A stretch of DNA of 64,000 nt, from assembly GCF_000152945.2 (NCBI RefSeq), contig NC_020830.1:682001-746000 (forward strand), written 5' to 3'. Below the pieces are notes generated by a model that was not told where the DNA came from, made no database searches, and was given only the letters and a program-made list of their open reading frames with translations. Positions 17,233 to 28,202 of the stretch are shown piece after piece. Numbering within the stretch: position 1 is the first letter of the stretch; each line of letters begins with the position of its first letter. The translations under genes and the position numbers were made by a program. The stretch is from Polaribacter sp. MED152 (GTDB taxonomy: Bacteria; Bacteroidota; Bacteroidia; Flavobacteriales; Flavobacteriaceae).

Positions 17233-19923
17233 TTGCAATCAAATCTATCATACCTACTTTTATTTTGTTGCTTCTTTTTTATAAAGTTAAGTTTTTCTCA
17301 AGATATTCCTACTAAAAAGAAAATCGAAATTCCTTCTGTTAAGAAAGATACCCTGATTGCTAAAAAAAGAGATTCATTAGGCATTATTAAAAGAGATTCT
17401 TTGTTGGCTAAAAAAACAGATACCATAAACTCTGATTCTATAAAGCCAAAGGAAAGCATAGACGATATCATTACACATATTGCTAAAGATTACACCATTC
17501 AAGATGCGAAAAATAAAACTGTAACTCTTTATAACGAAGCCAATATTACTTATACTGATATTGATCTAAAGGCGGGTATTATTATTATTGACTATAAAAA
17601 CAATACGCTGTTTGCCAAAGGTATTGTAGATAGTACAGGCTATACACAAAGACCAAATTTTAAACAAGGTAATCAAGAATCTGAACAAGATTCTCTTCTA
17701 TATAACTTTAAAAGTAAACGAGCTTTAATTTATGGTCTAAAAACGCAACAAGGTGAAATGTTTACTTATGGTGAAAAAACCAAAAGAGTAAATGATTCTA
17801 CTATTTATGTTAGAAAAATTAGATTTACAACTTCAGATAAAGAAAATCCTGATTATTATATTACAACCAATAAAGCAAAATTAGTACCTGGTAAAAAGAT
17901 TATTGTTGGTACAAGTAATTTGGTTTTAGCTGATGTACCTACTCCATTATTTTTGCCCTTTGCATATTTTCCTATGAGCGAAAAAAGTGTTTCTGGTTTT
18001 TTAATTCCTGCTTTTGATACTGGAAGTAGCTCTAGAGGAATTGGTTTTCAGAATGGTGGGTATTATTTTGCTATTAACGATTATGTAGATTTAACGTTGT
18101 TAGGTGATGCTTATTCTAATGGAAGTTGGGGAGTAAGAATGTCTTCTAACTACAACAAAAGATATAAGTTTAACGGAACTTTTAGTTTTAACTTTGAAAA
18201 TAACATCAATGGTATTAGAGGTTTTGATGATTTTTCAAGAGCAAATAACTTTAATGTTAGATGGTCTCATAATCAAGATTCTAAAGCGAGTCCGAATTCG
18301 AGATTTACAGCTTCTGTAAATTTAGGTAGTAGTCGGTTTTTTAGAGAATCTTTAAATCAATTTAATGTTTCTCAATCTCAAAACAACACCTTTAATTCGT
18401 CTATAAATTATAGTAAAAACTTTGTTGGCACACCATTTAATATGGCAGTTACAGCTTCGCATCAACAAAATACAAATACAGAAAGTATTATAATGACTTT
18501 GCCTTCCTTAACGCTAAATATGAATAGGATTTATCCTTTCGCAGGAAAAAATGGCGTTAAGAAAAACCCAATTCAAAAATTAGGTTTTAACTACAACATG
18601 CAAGGTCAGTACTTGATAAACACTACAGATGATGAGTTTTTTACAAGTAAAATGTTTGAAACTGCAAGAGCTGGTGTACAACACAAAACAAGTACAAATA
18701 CCAACATAAAAGCTTTCAGGTACTTTACACTTTCACCAAGCGCAAACTATGAAGAGACTTGGCATTTCGATTATGTTCAAAAAACATACGATCAAACAAA
18801 TAACGAAGTAGTTACAGATACTTTACGTGGATTTAAATCTTATAGAGAATATAATTTAGGTGTTAGTTTATCAACAAATATTTATGGTGATTTTTCTTTT
18901 TCTAAAGGAAGACTTAAAGCAATAAGACATACGTTTAGACCAACCATCTCTTACACTTACAGACCAGATTTTCAAGACAAATACTTGCAGCAAGTACAAC
19001 AAAGTGCAGATCCTTTAGATGTAATTGATTATACTGTTTTTGATAATGGTATTTATGGAAGACCTTCAGGAGGATTAAGCAATTCAATTGGTATTTCTTT
19101 AAACAACGTTTTAGAAGCAAAAGTAGCTCCCAAAGATCCTGATAGCGATGAAGAGGATGAAAAAATAATGATTTTAAACAATCTTAATTTTAATACTGCC
19201 TACAATATTGCTGCAGATAGTTTACATTGGTCTAATGTAACATTTAGTGCTGGTACTCGTTTGTTTAAAGACAAACTAGCAGTAAATTTTAATGGAAGTT
19301 TAGACCCTTATCAAGTAAATGAAAATGGGGTTAGAATTGATAAATTTAATCCTGGTATTTTTAGATTATCTAATGCTAATTTAACCGCAAACTATTCAAT
19401 TTCTAGCAAAGACTTTGAAAAGGATTCAAAAAATAAAAGTGCAAACCAAGAAAGCAGAAATGGAAATGGTGCAAACAACCCTCCAGATACCATGGGTGCA
19501 GATATTGATCCTACCAACAGGTTTGGTAGACAAGATGCCAATGATGTTGGGGGTGGAACAAAAGAGACAGAACTTTACAACTCTAAAATTCCATGGACTT
19601 TGAACTTAGTGTATGCAGCTACATACAGAAACAATGGTGTAGATCCTGGAGAAATTGGCGTACATACTTTAGGCTTTAGTGGTAATATTGAGTTGTCTCC
19701 AAAATGGAAAGTGGGTTATTCTTCTGGTTATGATGTTAAAAATGGTGCTTTTTCGTTCTCTAGATTTAATTTTACTAGAGATTTAGACAGTTGGCAATTT
19801 AATTTTAATTGGGTGCCTTTTGGATCTAATTCTTCATACACCTTTTTTATTGGTGTAAAATCTTCTACACTTGCTGATTTAAAATGGGATAAAAACAAAC
19901 CACCAGACAGATTATTATTCTAA
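17233..19923 (+). CDS. lptD: LPS assembly outer membrane protein LptD
   Basis: An 896-residue protein starting at a TTG (no upstream ATG in frame gives a better signal peptide). Residues 1-23 form a signal peptide ending FS-Q. Residues 28-75 are a Lys/Ser/Asp-rich stretch with short repeats. Residues about 85-215 form the OstA/LptA-like jellyroll (KTVTLYNEANITYTDIDLKA, LYNFKSKRALIYGLKTQQGE) and the rest is a large outer membrane barrel with VPTPLFLPFAYFPMSEKSVS typical of LptD near its start. The last residues KWDKNKPPDRLLF end in an aromatic, as barrels do. It delivers LPS to the cell surface. No LptE is evident nearby. ridA follows by 30 bases. Confidence 0.9.
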   Translation: MQSNLSYLLLFCCFFFIKLSFSQDIPTKKKIEIPSVKKDTLIAKKRDSLGIIKRDSLLAKKTDTINSDSIKPKESIDDIITHIAKDYTIQDAKNKTVTLYNEANITYTDIDLKAGIIIIDYKNNTLFAKGIVDSTGYTQRPNFKQGNQESEQDSLLYNFKSKRALIYGLKTQQGEMFTYGEKTKRVNDSTIYVRKIRFTTSDKENPDYYITTNKAKLVPGKKIIVGTSNLVLADVPTPLFLPFAYFPMSEKSVSGFLIPAFDTGSSSRGIGFQNGGYYFAINDYVDLTLLGDAYSNGSWGVRMSSNYNKRYKFNGTFSFNFENNINGIRGFDDFSRANNFNVRWSHNQDSKASPNSRFTASVNLGSSRFFRESLNQFNVSQSQNNTFNSSINYSKNFVGTPFNMAVTASHQQNTNTESIIMTLPSLTLNMNRIYPFAGKNGVKKNPIQKLGFNYNMQGQYLINTTDDEFFTSKMFETARAGVQHKTSTNTNIKAFRYFTLSPSANYEETWHFDYVQKTYDQTNNEVVTDTLRGFKSYREYNLGVSLSTNIYGDFSFSKGRLKAIRHTFRPTISYTYRPDFQDKYLQQVQQSADPLDVIDYTVFDNGIYGRPSGGLSNSIGISLNNVLEAKVAPKDPDSDEEDEKIMILNNLNFNTAYNIAADSLHWSNVTFSAGTRLFKDKLAVNFNGSLDPYQVNENGVRIDKFNPGIFRLSNANLTANYSISSKDFEKDSKNKSANQESRNGNGANNPPDTMGADIDPTNRFGRQDANDVGGGTKETELYNSKIPWTLNLVYAATYRNNGVDPGEIGVHTLGFSGNIELSPKWKVGYSSGYDVKNGAFSFSRFNFTRDLDSWQFNFNWVPFGSNSSYTFFIGVKSSTLADLKWDKNKPPDRLLF

Positions 19924-19953
19924 TAATAATTGCATAAAAAAAATCAAAATCAA

Positions 19954-20334
19954 ATGAAAAAAATAATATCAACTACAAAAGCTCCTGCTCCTATTGGACC
20001 TTATAATCAAGCAGTTTTAAGCGGAAATACTTTGTACACTTCTGGTCAAATTGCTATTGATGCAGAAACTGGTGAATTAGTCTTAGATTCAATAGAAGCT
20101 GAAACTAAAAAGGTGATGGAAAATATGAAAGCAGTTTTAGAAGCTGCAGAAATGACATTTGAGAATGTTGTAAAATCATCAATTTTTATTTCTGACATGA
20201 ATAACTTTAGTGAAATAAATAAGGTTTATGCTCAATATTTTGATGAAGAAACTGCACCTGCAAGAGAAACAGTTGAAGTAGCAAATTTACCCAAATTCGT
20301 TAATGTAGAAATTAGTATGATTGCTATTAAGTGA
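19954..20334 (+). CDS. ridA: RidA family enamine/imine deaminase
   Basis: A 126-residue protein when the ATG at 19954 is used; an upstream in-frame TTG would add eight unsupported residues. Motifs are classical for the YjgF/YER057c/UK114 family: TTKAPAPIGPYNQAVLSGN at the start, LYTSGQI, and PARETVEVANLP with the arginine that binds the substrate carboxylate. RidA trimers hydrolyse reactive 2-aminoacrylate and related imines released by PLP enzymes. It is probably read through from lptD, and the shared terminator with gapA lies 27 bases downstream. Confidence 0.95.
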   Translation: MKKIISTTKAPAPIGPYNQAVLSGNTLYTSGQIAIDAETGELVLDSIEAETKKVMENMKAVLEAAEMTFENVVKSSIFISDMNNFSEINKVYAQYFDEETAPARETVEVANLPKFVNVEISMIAIK

Positions 20335-20360
20335 TTTTAAAAACGACCTTTTTAAACATA

Positions 20361-20394
20361 AAAAAACCTGATAGAATATTCTATCAGGTTTTTT
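20361..20394. terminator. Bidirectional intrinsic terminator between ridA and gapA
   Basis: A perfect 34-base palindrome with stem AAACCTGATAGAATATTCTATCAG flanked by A6 on the left and T6 on the right, so it acts as a terminator on both strands for the convergent ridA and gapA transcripts. Key arm: ACCTGATAGAAT. Confidence 0.88.
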
Positions 20395-20413
20395 AGTATT
20401 ATGTTTTCTATAA

Positions 20414-21430
<1,017 letters not shown>

Positions 21431-22414
21431 TTATGTAGACATAATGTCTGACACTCTTATTAATTCTTTATTTATTTTTGATTGACCTTTAATTGCTTTG
21501 TCTAATGGAGTTACTGCCATTTTTTCGTTTAACAGACCCACCATTAAATTAGATTGACCTTCCAATAAACTTTCTACAGCTTTAACACCCATTCTACTTG
21601 CAAGAACTCTATCAAAACAAGAAGGTGAACCACCTCTTTGCATGTGACCTAAAACTGATACTCGAACTTCATATTCAGGTAGATTTTCTTCTACATAATC
21701 TTTAAGTTCAAATACGTTTTTACCAATCTTATCTCCTTCTGCAACAACTACAATACTAGAAGATTTACCAGATTCTTTACTTCGTTTTAAAGATTCTAAT
21801 AAACGATCTAAACCAAGATCTTCTTCTGGTATTAAAATTTCTTCAGCACCTGCACCTACTCCTGCATTTAATGCAATATGACCAACATCTCTACCCATTA
21901 CCTCTACAAAGAATAATCTATTGTGAGAAGAAGCTGTATCTCTAATTTTATCAATTACATCTACAACTGTATTTAATGTAGTATCATATCCTAAAGTATG
22001 GCTAGTTCCTGTAATATCATTATCAATAGTACCTGGAATACCCATTACTGGAAAATTAAATTCTTGATTAAAAATTAGTGCCCCTGTAAAAGTACCATCT
22101 CCACCAATTACAACAAGTGCATCTATGTCAGCAGCTGTTAAAGCATCGTAAGCTTTTTGTCTACCTTCTTTAGTTCTAAACTCGTTAGATCTGGCCGACT
22201 TTAAAAAAGTACCTCCTTTATTAATTATGCCTTTTACGCTTCTTGCATCTAAAGAAATAAAATCTCCTTCAATCATACCTTGGTAACCTCTATAAATACC
22301 TGCACATTCAATTTTATAAAATGCACAAGTTCTTACCACTGAACGAATTGCAGCGTTCATACCTGGAGAATCGCCTCCAGAAGTCATTACTCCTATTTTC
22401 TTTATTTTACTCAT
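21431..22414 (-). CDS. pfkA: ATP-dependent 6-phosphofructokinase
   Basis: A 327-residue bacterial type PfkA. Seen: MTSGGDSPGMNAAIR (ATP loop), GGDGTFTGA, GIPGTIDNDI with the catalytic Asp, EVMGRDVGHIAL and LGHMQRGGSPSCFDRVLASR near the fructose-6-phosphate site. The Gly in GGDGTF is the residue that marks ATP-dependent rather than pyrophosphate-dependent enzymes (those usually have Asp), so ATP use is likely. It is the first gene of a pfkA-gapA unit. The 140 bases upstream contain a possible pseudoknot. Confidence 0.96.
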   Translation of the reverse strand: MSKIKKIGVMTSGGDSPGMNAAIRSVVRTCAFYKIECAGIYRGYQGMIEGDFISLDARSVKGIINKGGTFLKSARSNEFRTKEGRQKAYDALTAADIDALVVIGGDGTFTGALIFNQEFNFPVMGIPGTIDNDITGTSHTLGYDTTLNTVVDVIDKIRDTASSHNRLFFVEVMGRDVGHIALNAGVGAGAEEILIPEEDLGLDRLLESLKRSKESGKSSSIVVVAEGDKIGKNVFELKDYVEENLPEYEVRVSVLGHMQRGGSPSCFDRVLASRMGVKAVESLLEGQSNLMVGLLNEKMAVTPLDKAIKGQSKINKELIRVSDIMST

Positions 22415-22477
22415 ATTTCAATGTAAAATTAATTCTTTTAAATGATTTATAATAATAAAGTTACGAAAACGATTGAG

Positions 22478-22524
22478 CCTAAATAGCCCATTTTTATTAT
22501 AAAAATGTTAATTATTTAGGGCTA
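22478..22524. other. Nested complementary arms upstream of pfkA (possible pseudoknot or alternative hairpins)
   Basis: Arms CCTAAATA (22478-22485) and TATTTAGG (22513-22520) are complementary; so are TAGCCC (22484-22489) and GGGCTA (22519-22524). They cross, and share two bases on each side, so the stems are mutually exclusive or form a pseudoknot. CATTTTTA/TAAAAATG lies inside the loop. There is no T-run, so it is not a simple terminator. Confidence 0.4.
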
Positions 22525-22554
22525 AAATTATGATTAAAAAATTGGGGAAAAGTA

Positions 22555-25500
22555 CTAATTCCCTTCGAAGTTAATTAGATTATTTTTAGGCACAAGAAGC
22601 GTATCTTTCTTAATTTCTGGCTTCTTTTTTTCTTTCTTTTTCTTTAAACCTATTTTTGATAAAAGTTCTGAAAGCGTATTAAAGTTTACTTGATAAGACA
22701 AACCAACTCCTTGTGTATAACCTTCTTCTTGTTGTGAGTATTGAATTTCGTTCTGCCTGTTAAAAATAACGCCTCTAAAATTACCTTCTTCGTTTAGCAA
22801 AACCTCTACTTTTACCTCACCAACTACACTAGATTGTGTCTGTGCACCAACAGGTACACCTACTTTACCATTAATAATTACTCTATCACTTACTTGTGTA
22901 CTTACAGAAACATCAACTTGATTGTCTATATTTAAACGATCTATACTATTACCTTGATCTCCTTGCTGATAATCTACACCTAACTGAAATTTACTATCAG
23001 GACTATTTAGAATACTGGAAAATGCTGTAGCAATTGCACTTGAAGCTGTACCTGTTAAGGTGTTATTTACATCGAAACTTACTTTTTCTGGATTTCTAAA
23101 AGTACCAAAGGCCAAAAGTGAAATAAACTGAGTTGTTTTTTCATTAATGTTATTATCATTTAAAACAAACTCTAACTCGCTTGCGATTGTTGGATCTACA
23201 TTAGTTAATTGAATGTCTAATTCTTGCTTAGAATTAAATAAATCTCCAGTAATTCTAGTCACTAAATCTATTTCTTCTTTTCTGTTAGAATTAAAATTCT
23301 GTAGTAAAACTGCAGGGTTTGCTTTGGCTTTGTAGATTGCTGTTACAACTAAATCTGCTTCATAAGGGTTACCATTCCAAGAAACTGTACCCCCTTTTTG
23401 AATGATAAATGGTTTGTTGATAATTCCTCCATACTTAAAATCATATACTCCACTATCTATGGTATAATCTCCAAACATATCAAACCTACCTCTAGTATTA
23501 ATTACTATTTCTAAATTACCAGAACCTCTACCAGTTAATTGACTACCATTTACTTCATCAATTACTACTTGTGCTTCTGCATCTTTGGTAACATCTAAAT
23601 TTATGTTTAAAGACAGCCCTTTTATAGCTTCTTGTGCTAGTTTTCTTTGACGTTCTTCAGTGTCCATTTTATCTGTCTTAAAATGAATTAATTGATAACT
23701 ATCTACAGTTTCTATGTCTTTTAACGGAACTACGAATTTTGTATTTGGGTTGGTTTCTGCATTAACAGTAATGTCTAATTGATCTGTTAAACCTGTAATA
23801 CTTGCTGAGCCATCTATAAAGGCTGTTCCATAATAAAGTGCTTCTTCTGTATTCTGGGTATCTAAAACCAATAAATTATCTGTAACAATTTCTAAATCTA
23901 AAAACCACTGTTCAAAATTTTGATGAGTTATGTTCCCTAATAAAACACCTTCTGTTTTGTATTTAGAATCTAATAGTTTAATGTTTTCGAAAATAAATGA
24001 TTGTTCTGATAAAGTTATGGTTGATAAACCATCAAAATCTAAGTCTACATTTAAATACGGAAATTTTAAACCTGCATCATGCAAACGCAAAGTACCTTCC
24101 ATATCCGGATTTCTTAAAAATCCTCTTAAATAAAAATCCCCTGAAACCAAACCTCTCATGGAAGAAATTACATCTGCGCCTAAAGGACTAAATGCCTTTA
24201 AATTATAATCTTCTAAAAATACTTGCAAATCAATTAAAGGCCTTTGGTTAGAAAAATCTAAATTACCTGTAGCTGCAATGCTTTTTACTTTATCATTATT
24301 TATAGATAAATCAACTTTGTATTTATCGTAAGCATTATCACCAACAACATTCAAGGCCAATTCACCTTGTTTAAAATCATTTACCTCAAAATCTTTAATA
24401 ACTAAAGTAGCTTCTGGAGTATATATATTATTTGCTTGAACAAAATCAATATTACCTGTAACCTTACCTTTTAAAGCCAAACTATCTATTTCTGGTAAGA
24501 AGCTTTGCAGCTTAACCTTGGTTAAATCTGCTAATAAAGTTTTTTCAGTGTCTCCTAAAATACTACCAGTAAATTCAACTTTTTGTTCGCCTGAAACCAA
24601 CTTGAACTGACTAAAATTAAACTCATTATTCTTTAAATCGAACACAATTTTATCTGTATTTAATTCATCAGGATTTATATTCCAAATGGTATTTTTAAAT
24701 TCAAACGTAGATTTCTCAAAACCTAATACAGATTTTTGGTTTTCATTAATTGTATAGAAAAAATCCAAGTTAAAATTTTCTTTGTTTTGCGGACCTCCAT
24801 CAAATTCTGATTTAAAAAATAAAGTGTCATTTTGTGTTCTGTTCAGTAAATTTAATTTAGAAACATTATAATATTTTGTATTTACTTCTGATGCTGTTAA
24901 GTGTGAATTATATAGCGGGTTTTGATTGTCTGTTCTTAGTAAAACATCCTTTAATTCATTACCATAAACATCTATTTTCGGCGATGAAAATGTGAGTCTT
25001 AATTGGTTTTTATTCGATTGAATTTTACCTCTTATTTTAGTATTATCATCTATAGAAATTTCTGGGTAAAACACAGACACTATTTGATTATAAATGGTAA
25101 AGTTAAAATCTAAATATTGGTTTGGAGCTACAGGATAAGGCTCGTAATTGGTATAAATACTACCTAAAGCATTTTGTGCCACATTTGGAACTTCAGAAAA
25201 AGTAAACTTACCTGAAATATATCCATTTGCAATATCTTCTGATGTTACTTGAATCTTTTTAATACTATCTTTTACAGAAGACGAAATATTGAATTCCTTA
25301 AAGCTAAATTCTTCTTTTTCATTAGTATAAAACACATCTGTAAACGTGGCATTACCAATAATATCATCTAATGTGTTACCTTCTACATCTAAAGAAATAA
25401 GACCTTTTAATTGAGCTGTGCTATCTCTTGTAAAAAGATTGGTTTCTTTTAAATCTAAATATTTAATTTCTGATAAAAAATCAAACTTATTCACTGCTGA

Positions 25501-27015
25501 TGATAAATCCGCCAAACCTTTAAAATCCATTTTAAAGTTGGTATCGTCTATAGACAAATCACCATCAAATTTATTATTTTGGTATTGACCATTTGCTAAA
25601 ATTGAAGTGTATACATAGTCTTTAAACTCAAATTCTGAAATTTCTCCTATAAACCTTGTGTCTATATTTTCTAGTTGAAAACCACTACCATCTACATCAC
25701 CTTTTAAAGAAATAATTCCAAACAATGGATCATTAAAAAATACACCAATATCAAATTTTTGCAGTTCTACATCTCCATCATAAACCGCAAAATCAATATC
25801 ATCTATGTTTGTAATTTGTAAATCTGTAATTGCATCTCCTATATCCGATTTTACATCTATAGTTGCCTGCATTTGCTCTGGCGTAACTTTTAGCCTACCA
25901 CTTACCGTAAATTTACCTAATTTGCTAAACTCTGAAGGAACGTTTTTACCTAAGACATTTGGTAGAATTCGTTTTAACTCGTTATAAGTTGCTGTAAGAT
26001 TGTTTAAATCTCCCTCAAAAATAAAGCCTCGTTCTACATCTACAGCATTTACAAAAGATAAATCTCCAATTACATACAAGCCTTTCTTGTTACTGAGATT
26101 TAAATTTTTGAGTTCGAAATTGTTTAACTTTCCATCAAAAACACCCTTAAAATCTAAGATATCATTACTACTTAGTTCGTTGTAGAATTTCTTTACATCT
26201 TGAATTGCTATTTTACTATCGGTAAAATTTGCATCAATTTGAACCTTGTTTACAAAATCTGCTAAATCTTCTCTTTCATAAGTAAATAGAATATCGCCTT
26301 TTATATCTGTTTTTTTAGTTTGAAGTGTGGTATTTAAAAACTCCATTTGAGTTTTAGTGTACGTAAAATCTGTAGTTAAATTAGATACTTCTAAATTGTT
26401 CATATCAACAAAATACAAGCCTCTTATATCAGAAGAAAAATCTGGACCAATAATAGATAGGTTTTGCAAATTACCACCAGCATTAGTGACTGAATAATTT
26501 AGAGAATCTTTTTTGTTAGCATCAATAATTTTAAAATCTAGATTATCTACATAAACATTTTCTGATTTTAAAATAAAAGGATTTAATGAATCTTTCTCTG
26601 AACCATCATCAAACGAATCTATGAAAATAGCCATATTATCATCTTCTTCGCCTTTATACGTTTTCATGTAATAATAGGCATCCTCTAAATAAATGGGTCC
26701 TAGTAAAACCTCTTTGTTTAAAACCTTATTTGCATTAAGAATAGAAGTACTTAATTTATCAACAAAAATAAGGGTATCTTGATGATGGTCTCTAATTTTA
26801 ACTCCTCTAAATCGTACACTTCCTAAAAGTGAAAAGTCTACTTTTTCGATGGTTAAATCTGTACCAAAATCATCATTAATTCTTTTCGTAAAATAATTAC
26901 CAAATTTTGTTTGAACAGCAGAAATTGATAGCAAAACACTTAACAACAGCAAAAGGAGCACAAAGTACCCTAGAAATTTTAGAATTTTTTTGCCGAAATT
27001 TTTAATAACAATCAA
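22555..27015 (-). CDS. tamB: TamB, translocation and assembly module protein (second copy)
   Basis: A 1486-residue AsmA/TamB-type protein: N-terminal membrane helix (about 13-32, rich in Leu), long beta-rich periplasmic region, and a TamB (DUF490) C-terminal domain (about 1180-1440) with DSGVYDFKYGGIINKPFIIQ and GGTVSWNGNPYEADLVVTAI, the same landmarks as in the copy at 429-5465. A Lys-rich tail ends the protein. The start must be TTG: an in-frame TAA lies two codons upstream. It is divergent from tsaD and has no barrel gene beside it. It probably bridges the periplasm for lipid or protein delivery to the outer membrane. Confidence 0.88.
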   Translation of the reverse strand: MIVIKNFGKKILKFLGYFVLLLLLLSVLLSISAVQTKFGNYFTKRINDDFGTDLTIEKVDFSLLGSVRFRGVKIRDHHQDTLIFVDKLSTSILNANKVLNKEVLLGPIYLEDAYYYMKTYKGEEDDNMAIFIDSFDDGSEKDSLNPFILKSENVYVDNLDFKIIDANKKDSLNYSVTNAGGNLQNLSIIGPDFSSDIRGLYFVDMNNLEVSNLTTDFTYTKTQMEFLNTTLQTKKTDIKGDILFTYEREDLADFVNKVQIDANFTDSKIAIQDVKKFYNELSSNDILDFKGVFDGKLNNFELKNLNLSNKKGLYVIGDLSFVNAVDVERGFIFEGDLNNLTATYNELKRILPNVLGKNVPSEFSKLGKFTVSGRLKVTPEQMQATIDVKSDIGDAITDLQITNIDDIDFAVYDGDVELQKFDIGVFFNDPLFGIISLKGDVDGSGFQLENIDTRFIGEISEFEFKDYVYTSILANGQYQNNKFDGDLSIDDTNFKMDFKGLADLSSAVNKFDFLSEIKYLDLKETNLFTRDSTAQLKGLISLDVEGNTLDDIIGNATFTDVFYTNEKEEFSFKEFNISSSVKDSIKKIQVTSEDIANGYISGKFTFSEVPNVAQNALGSIYTNYEPYPVAPNQYLDFNFTIYNQIVSVFYPEISIDDNTKIRGKIQSNKNQLRLTFSSPKIDVYGNELKDVLLRTDNQNPLYNSHLTASEVNTKYYNVSKLNLLNRTQNDTLFFKSEFDGGPQNKENFNLDFFYTINENQKSVLGFEKSTFEFKNTIWNINPDELNTDKIVFDLKNNEFNFSQFKLVSGEQKVEFTGSILGDTEKTLLADLTKVKLQSFLPEIDSLALKGKVTGNIDFVQANNIYTPEATLVIKDFEVNDFKQGELALNVVGDNAYDKYKVDLSINNDKVKSIAATGNLDFSNQRPLIDLQVFLEDYNLKAFSPLGADVISSMRGLVSGDFYLRGFLRNPDMEGTLRLHDAGLKFPYLNVDLDFDGLSTITLSEQSFIFENIKLLDSKYKTEGVLLGNITHQNFEQWFLDLEIVTDNLLVLDTQNTEEALYYGTAFIDGSASITGLTDQLDITVNAETNPNTKFVVPLKDIETVDSYQLIHFKTDKMDTEERQRKLAQEAIKGLSLNINLDVTKDAEAQVVIDEVNGSQLTGRGSGNLEIVINTRGRFDMFGDYTIDSGVYDFKYGGIINKPFIIQKGGTVSWNGNPYEADLVVTAIYKAKANPAVLLQNFNSNRKEEIDLVTRITGDLFNSKQELDIQLTNVDPTIASELEFVLNDNNINEKTTQFISLLAFGTFRNPEKVSFDVNNTLTGTASSAIATAFSSILNSPDSKFQLGVDYQQGDQGNSIDRLNIDNQVDVSVSTQVSDRVIINGKVGVPVGAQTQSSVVGEVKVEVLLNEEGNFRGVIFNRQNEIQYSQQEEGYTQGVGLSYQVNFNTLSELLSKIGLKKKKEKKKPEIKKDTLLVPKNNLINFEGN

Positions 27016-27141
27016 TTTTTTAAAAGTAACTAACCCCCTAAGTATAATACATATTTTAGCTACTTATTACAAAGAACGTGCAAATTTAACAAAGAATTAA
27101 ATTTCTATTCCTAAAAAATAAAGCACTCATAAAAATATACT

Positions 27142-27150
27142 TAATTTTGC
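27142..27150 (+). promoter_or_regulatory. Candidate promoter -7 element for tsaD
   Basis: TAATTTTGC is an exact match to the extended -7 consensus TAnnTTTGC, 22 bases before the tsaD ATG. The -33 region is unclear. Confidence 0.5.
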
Positions 27151-27172
27151 AATTGCTTAACATTAATTTAAA

Positions 27173-28198
27173 ATGGATAAACCTACCTATATTCTTGCAA
27201 TTGAATCTTCTTGTGATGACACAAGTGCTGCTGTAATGTGCAATGCTAAAGTTTTAAGCAATGTAGTTGCCAATCAAGAAGTGCATTCTAAATATGGTGG
27301 AGTTGTGCCAGAATTGGCTTCTAGAGCACATCAACAAAACATTGTACCTGTTGTACAACAGGCTTTAACCCAAGCTAGCATTACCAAAAATGATTTAGCT
27401 GCAATAGCTTTTACCAAAGGTCCAGGTTTAATGGGTTCTTTGTTGGTCGGAACATCTTTTGCTAAGTCTATGGCTTTAGGTCTAAACATTCCCTTATTAG
27501 ATGTAAACCATATGCAAGCTCATATCTTAGCTCATTTTATTGATGAAGAAGGCACTAAGCAACCTAGTTTTCCTTTTATATGTTTAACTATTAGTGGAGG
27601 GCATACTCAAATTGTAAAGGTTTCTAATTATTTCGAAATGGAGATTTTAGGAGAAACCATAGACGATGCTGTTGGTGAAGCTTTTGATAAATCAGCGAAA
27701 CTTTTAGGTTTACCTTATCCTGGAGGGCCTTTAATTGATAAATATGCACAATTAGGAAACCCGAAAGCGTATTCTTTTACCAAACCAAAAGTTGGTGATT
27801 TAGACTTTAGTTTTAGTGGTTTAAAAACTGGAATTTTATATTTTATTCAAAAACAACAGCGAATAAACCCAAATTTTGTTGAAGAAAACTTAAATGATAT
27901 TTGTGCATCCATTCAGTTTACCATTGTAGAGATTTTGATGGATAAATTAAAGAATGCTGTTAAACATACAGGCATAAAACAAATTGCAATAGCTGGTGGA
28001 GTATCTGCTAATTCAGAAATTAGAAAACGTTTAATGCTAGCAGAAAAACATTTTGGATGGTCTACCTATATTCCGAAATTTGAATATACTACAGATAATG
28101 CAGCAATGATTGGTATAACTGGGTATTTAAAGTTTATAAATAACATCCATGCAGACATCAACGTTACTGCAAAAGCAAGATTAAAAGTAACCGATTAA
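27173..28198 (+). CDS. tsaD: tRNA N6-adenosine threonylcarbamoyltransferase subunit TsaD
   Basis: A 341-residue ASKHA-fold protein of standard length. AIESSCDDTSAAV opens the nucleotide-binding fold; metal-ligand histidines H113 and H117 lie in NHMQAHILAHF; TISGGHTQIV, GEAFDKSAKLLGLPYPGGP and AGGVSANSEIRKR follow in order. TsaD transfers threonylcarbamoyl to A37 of ANN-decoding tRNAs with TsaB and TsaE, which are not in this window. The next gene begins four bases after its stop. Confidence 0.97.
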   Translation: MDKPTYILAIESSCDDTSAAVMCNAKVLSNVVANQEVHSKYGGVVPELASRAHQQNIVPVVQQALTQASITKNDLAAIAFTKGPGLMGSLLVGTSFAKSMALGLNIPLLDVNHMQAHILAHFIDEEGTKQPSFPFICLTISGGHTQIVKVSNYFEMEILGETIDDAVGEAFDKSAKLLGLPYPGGPLIDKYAQLGNPKAYSFTKPKVGDLDFSFSGLKTGILYFIQKQQRINPNFVEENLNDICASIQFTIVEILMDKLKNAVKHTGIKQIAIAGGVSANSEIRKRLMLAEKHFGWSTYIPKFEYTTDNAAMIGITGYLKFINNIHADINVTAKARLKVTD

Positions 28199-28202
28199 TA
28201 CT

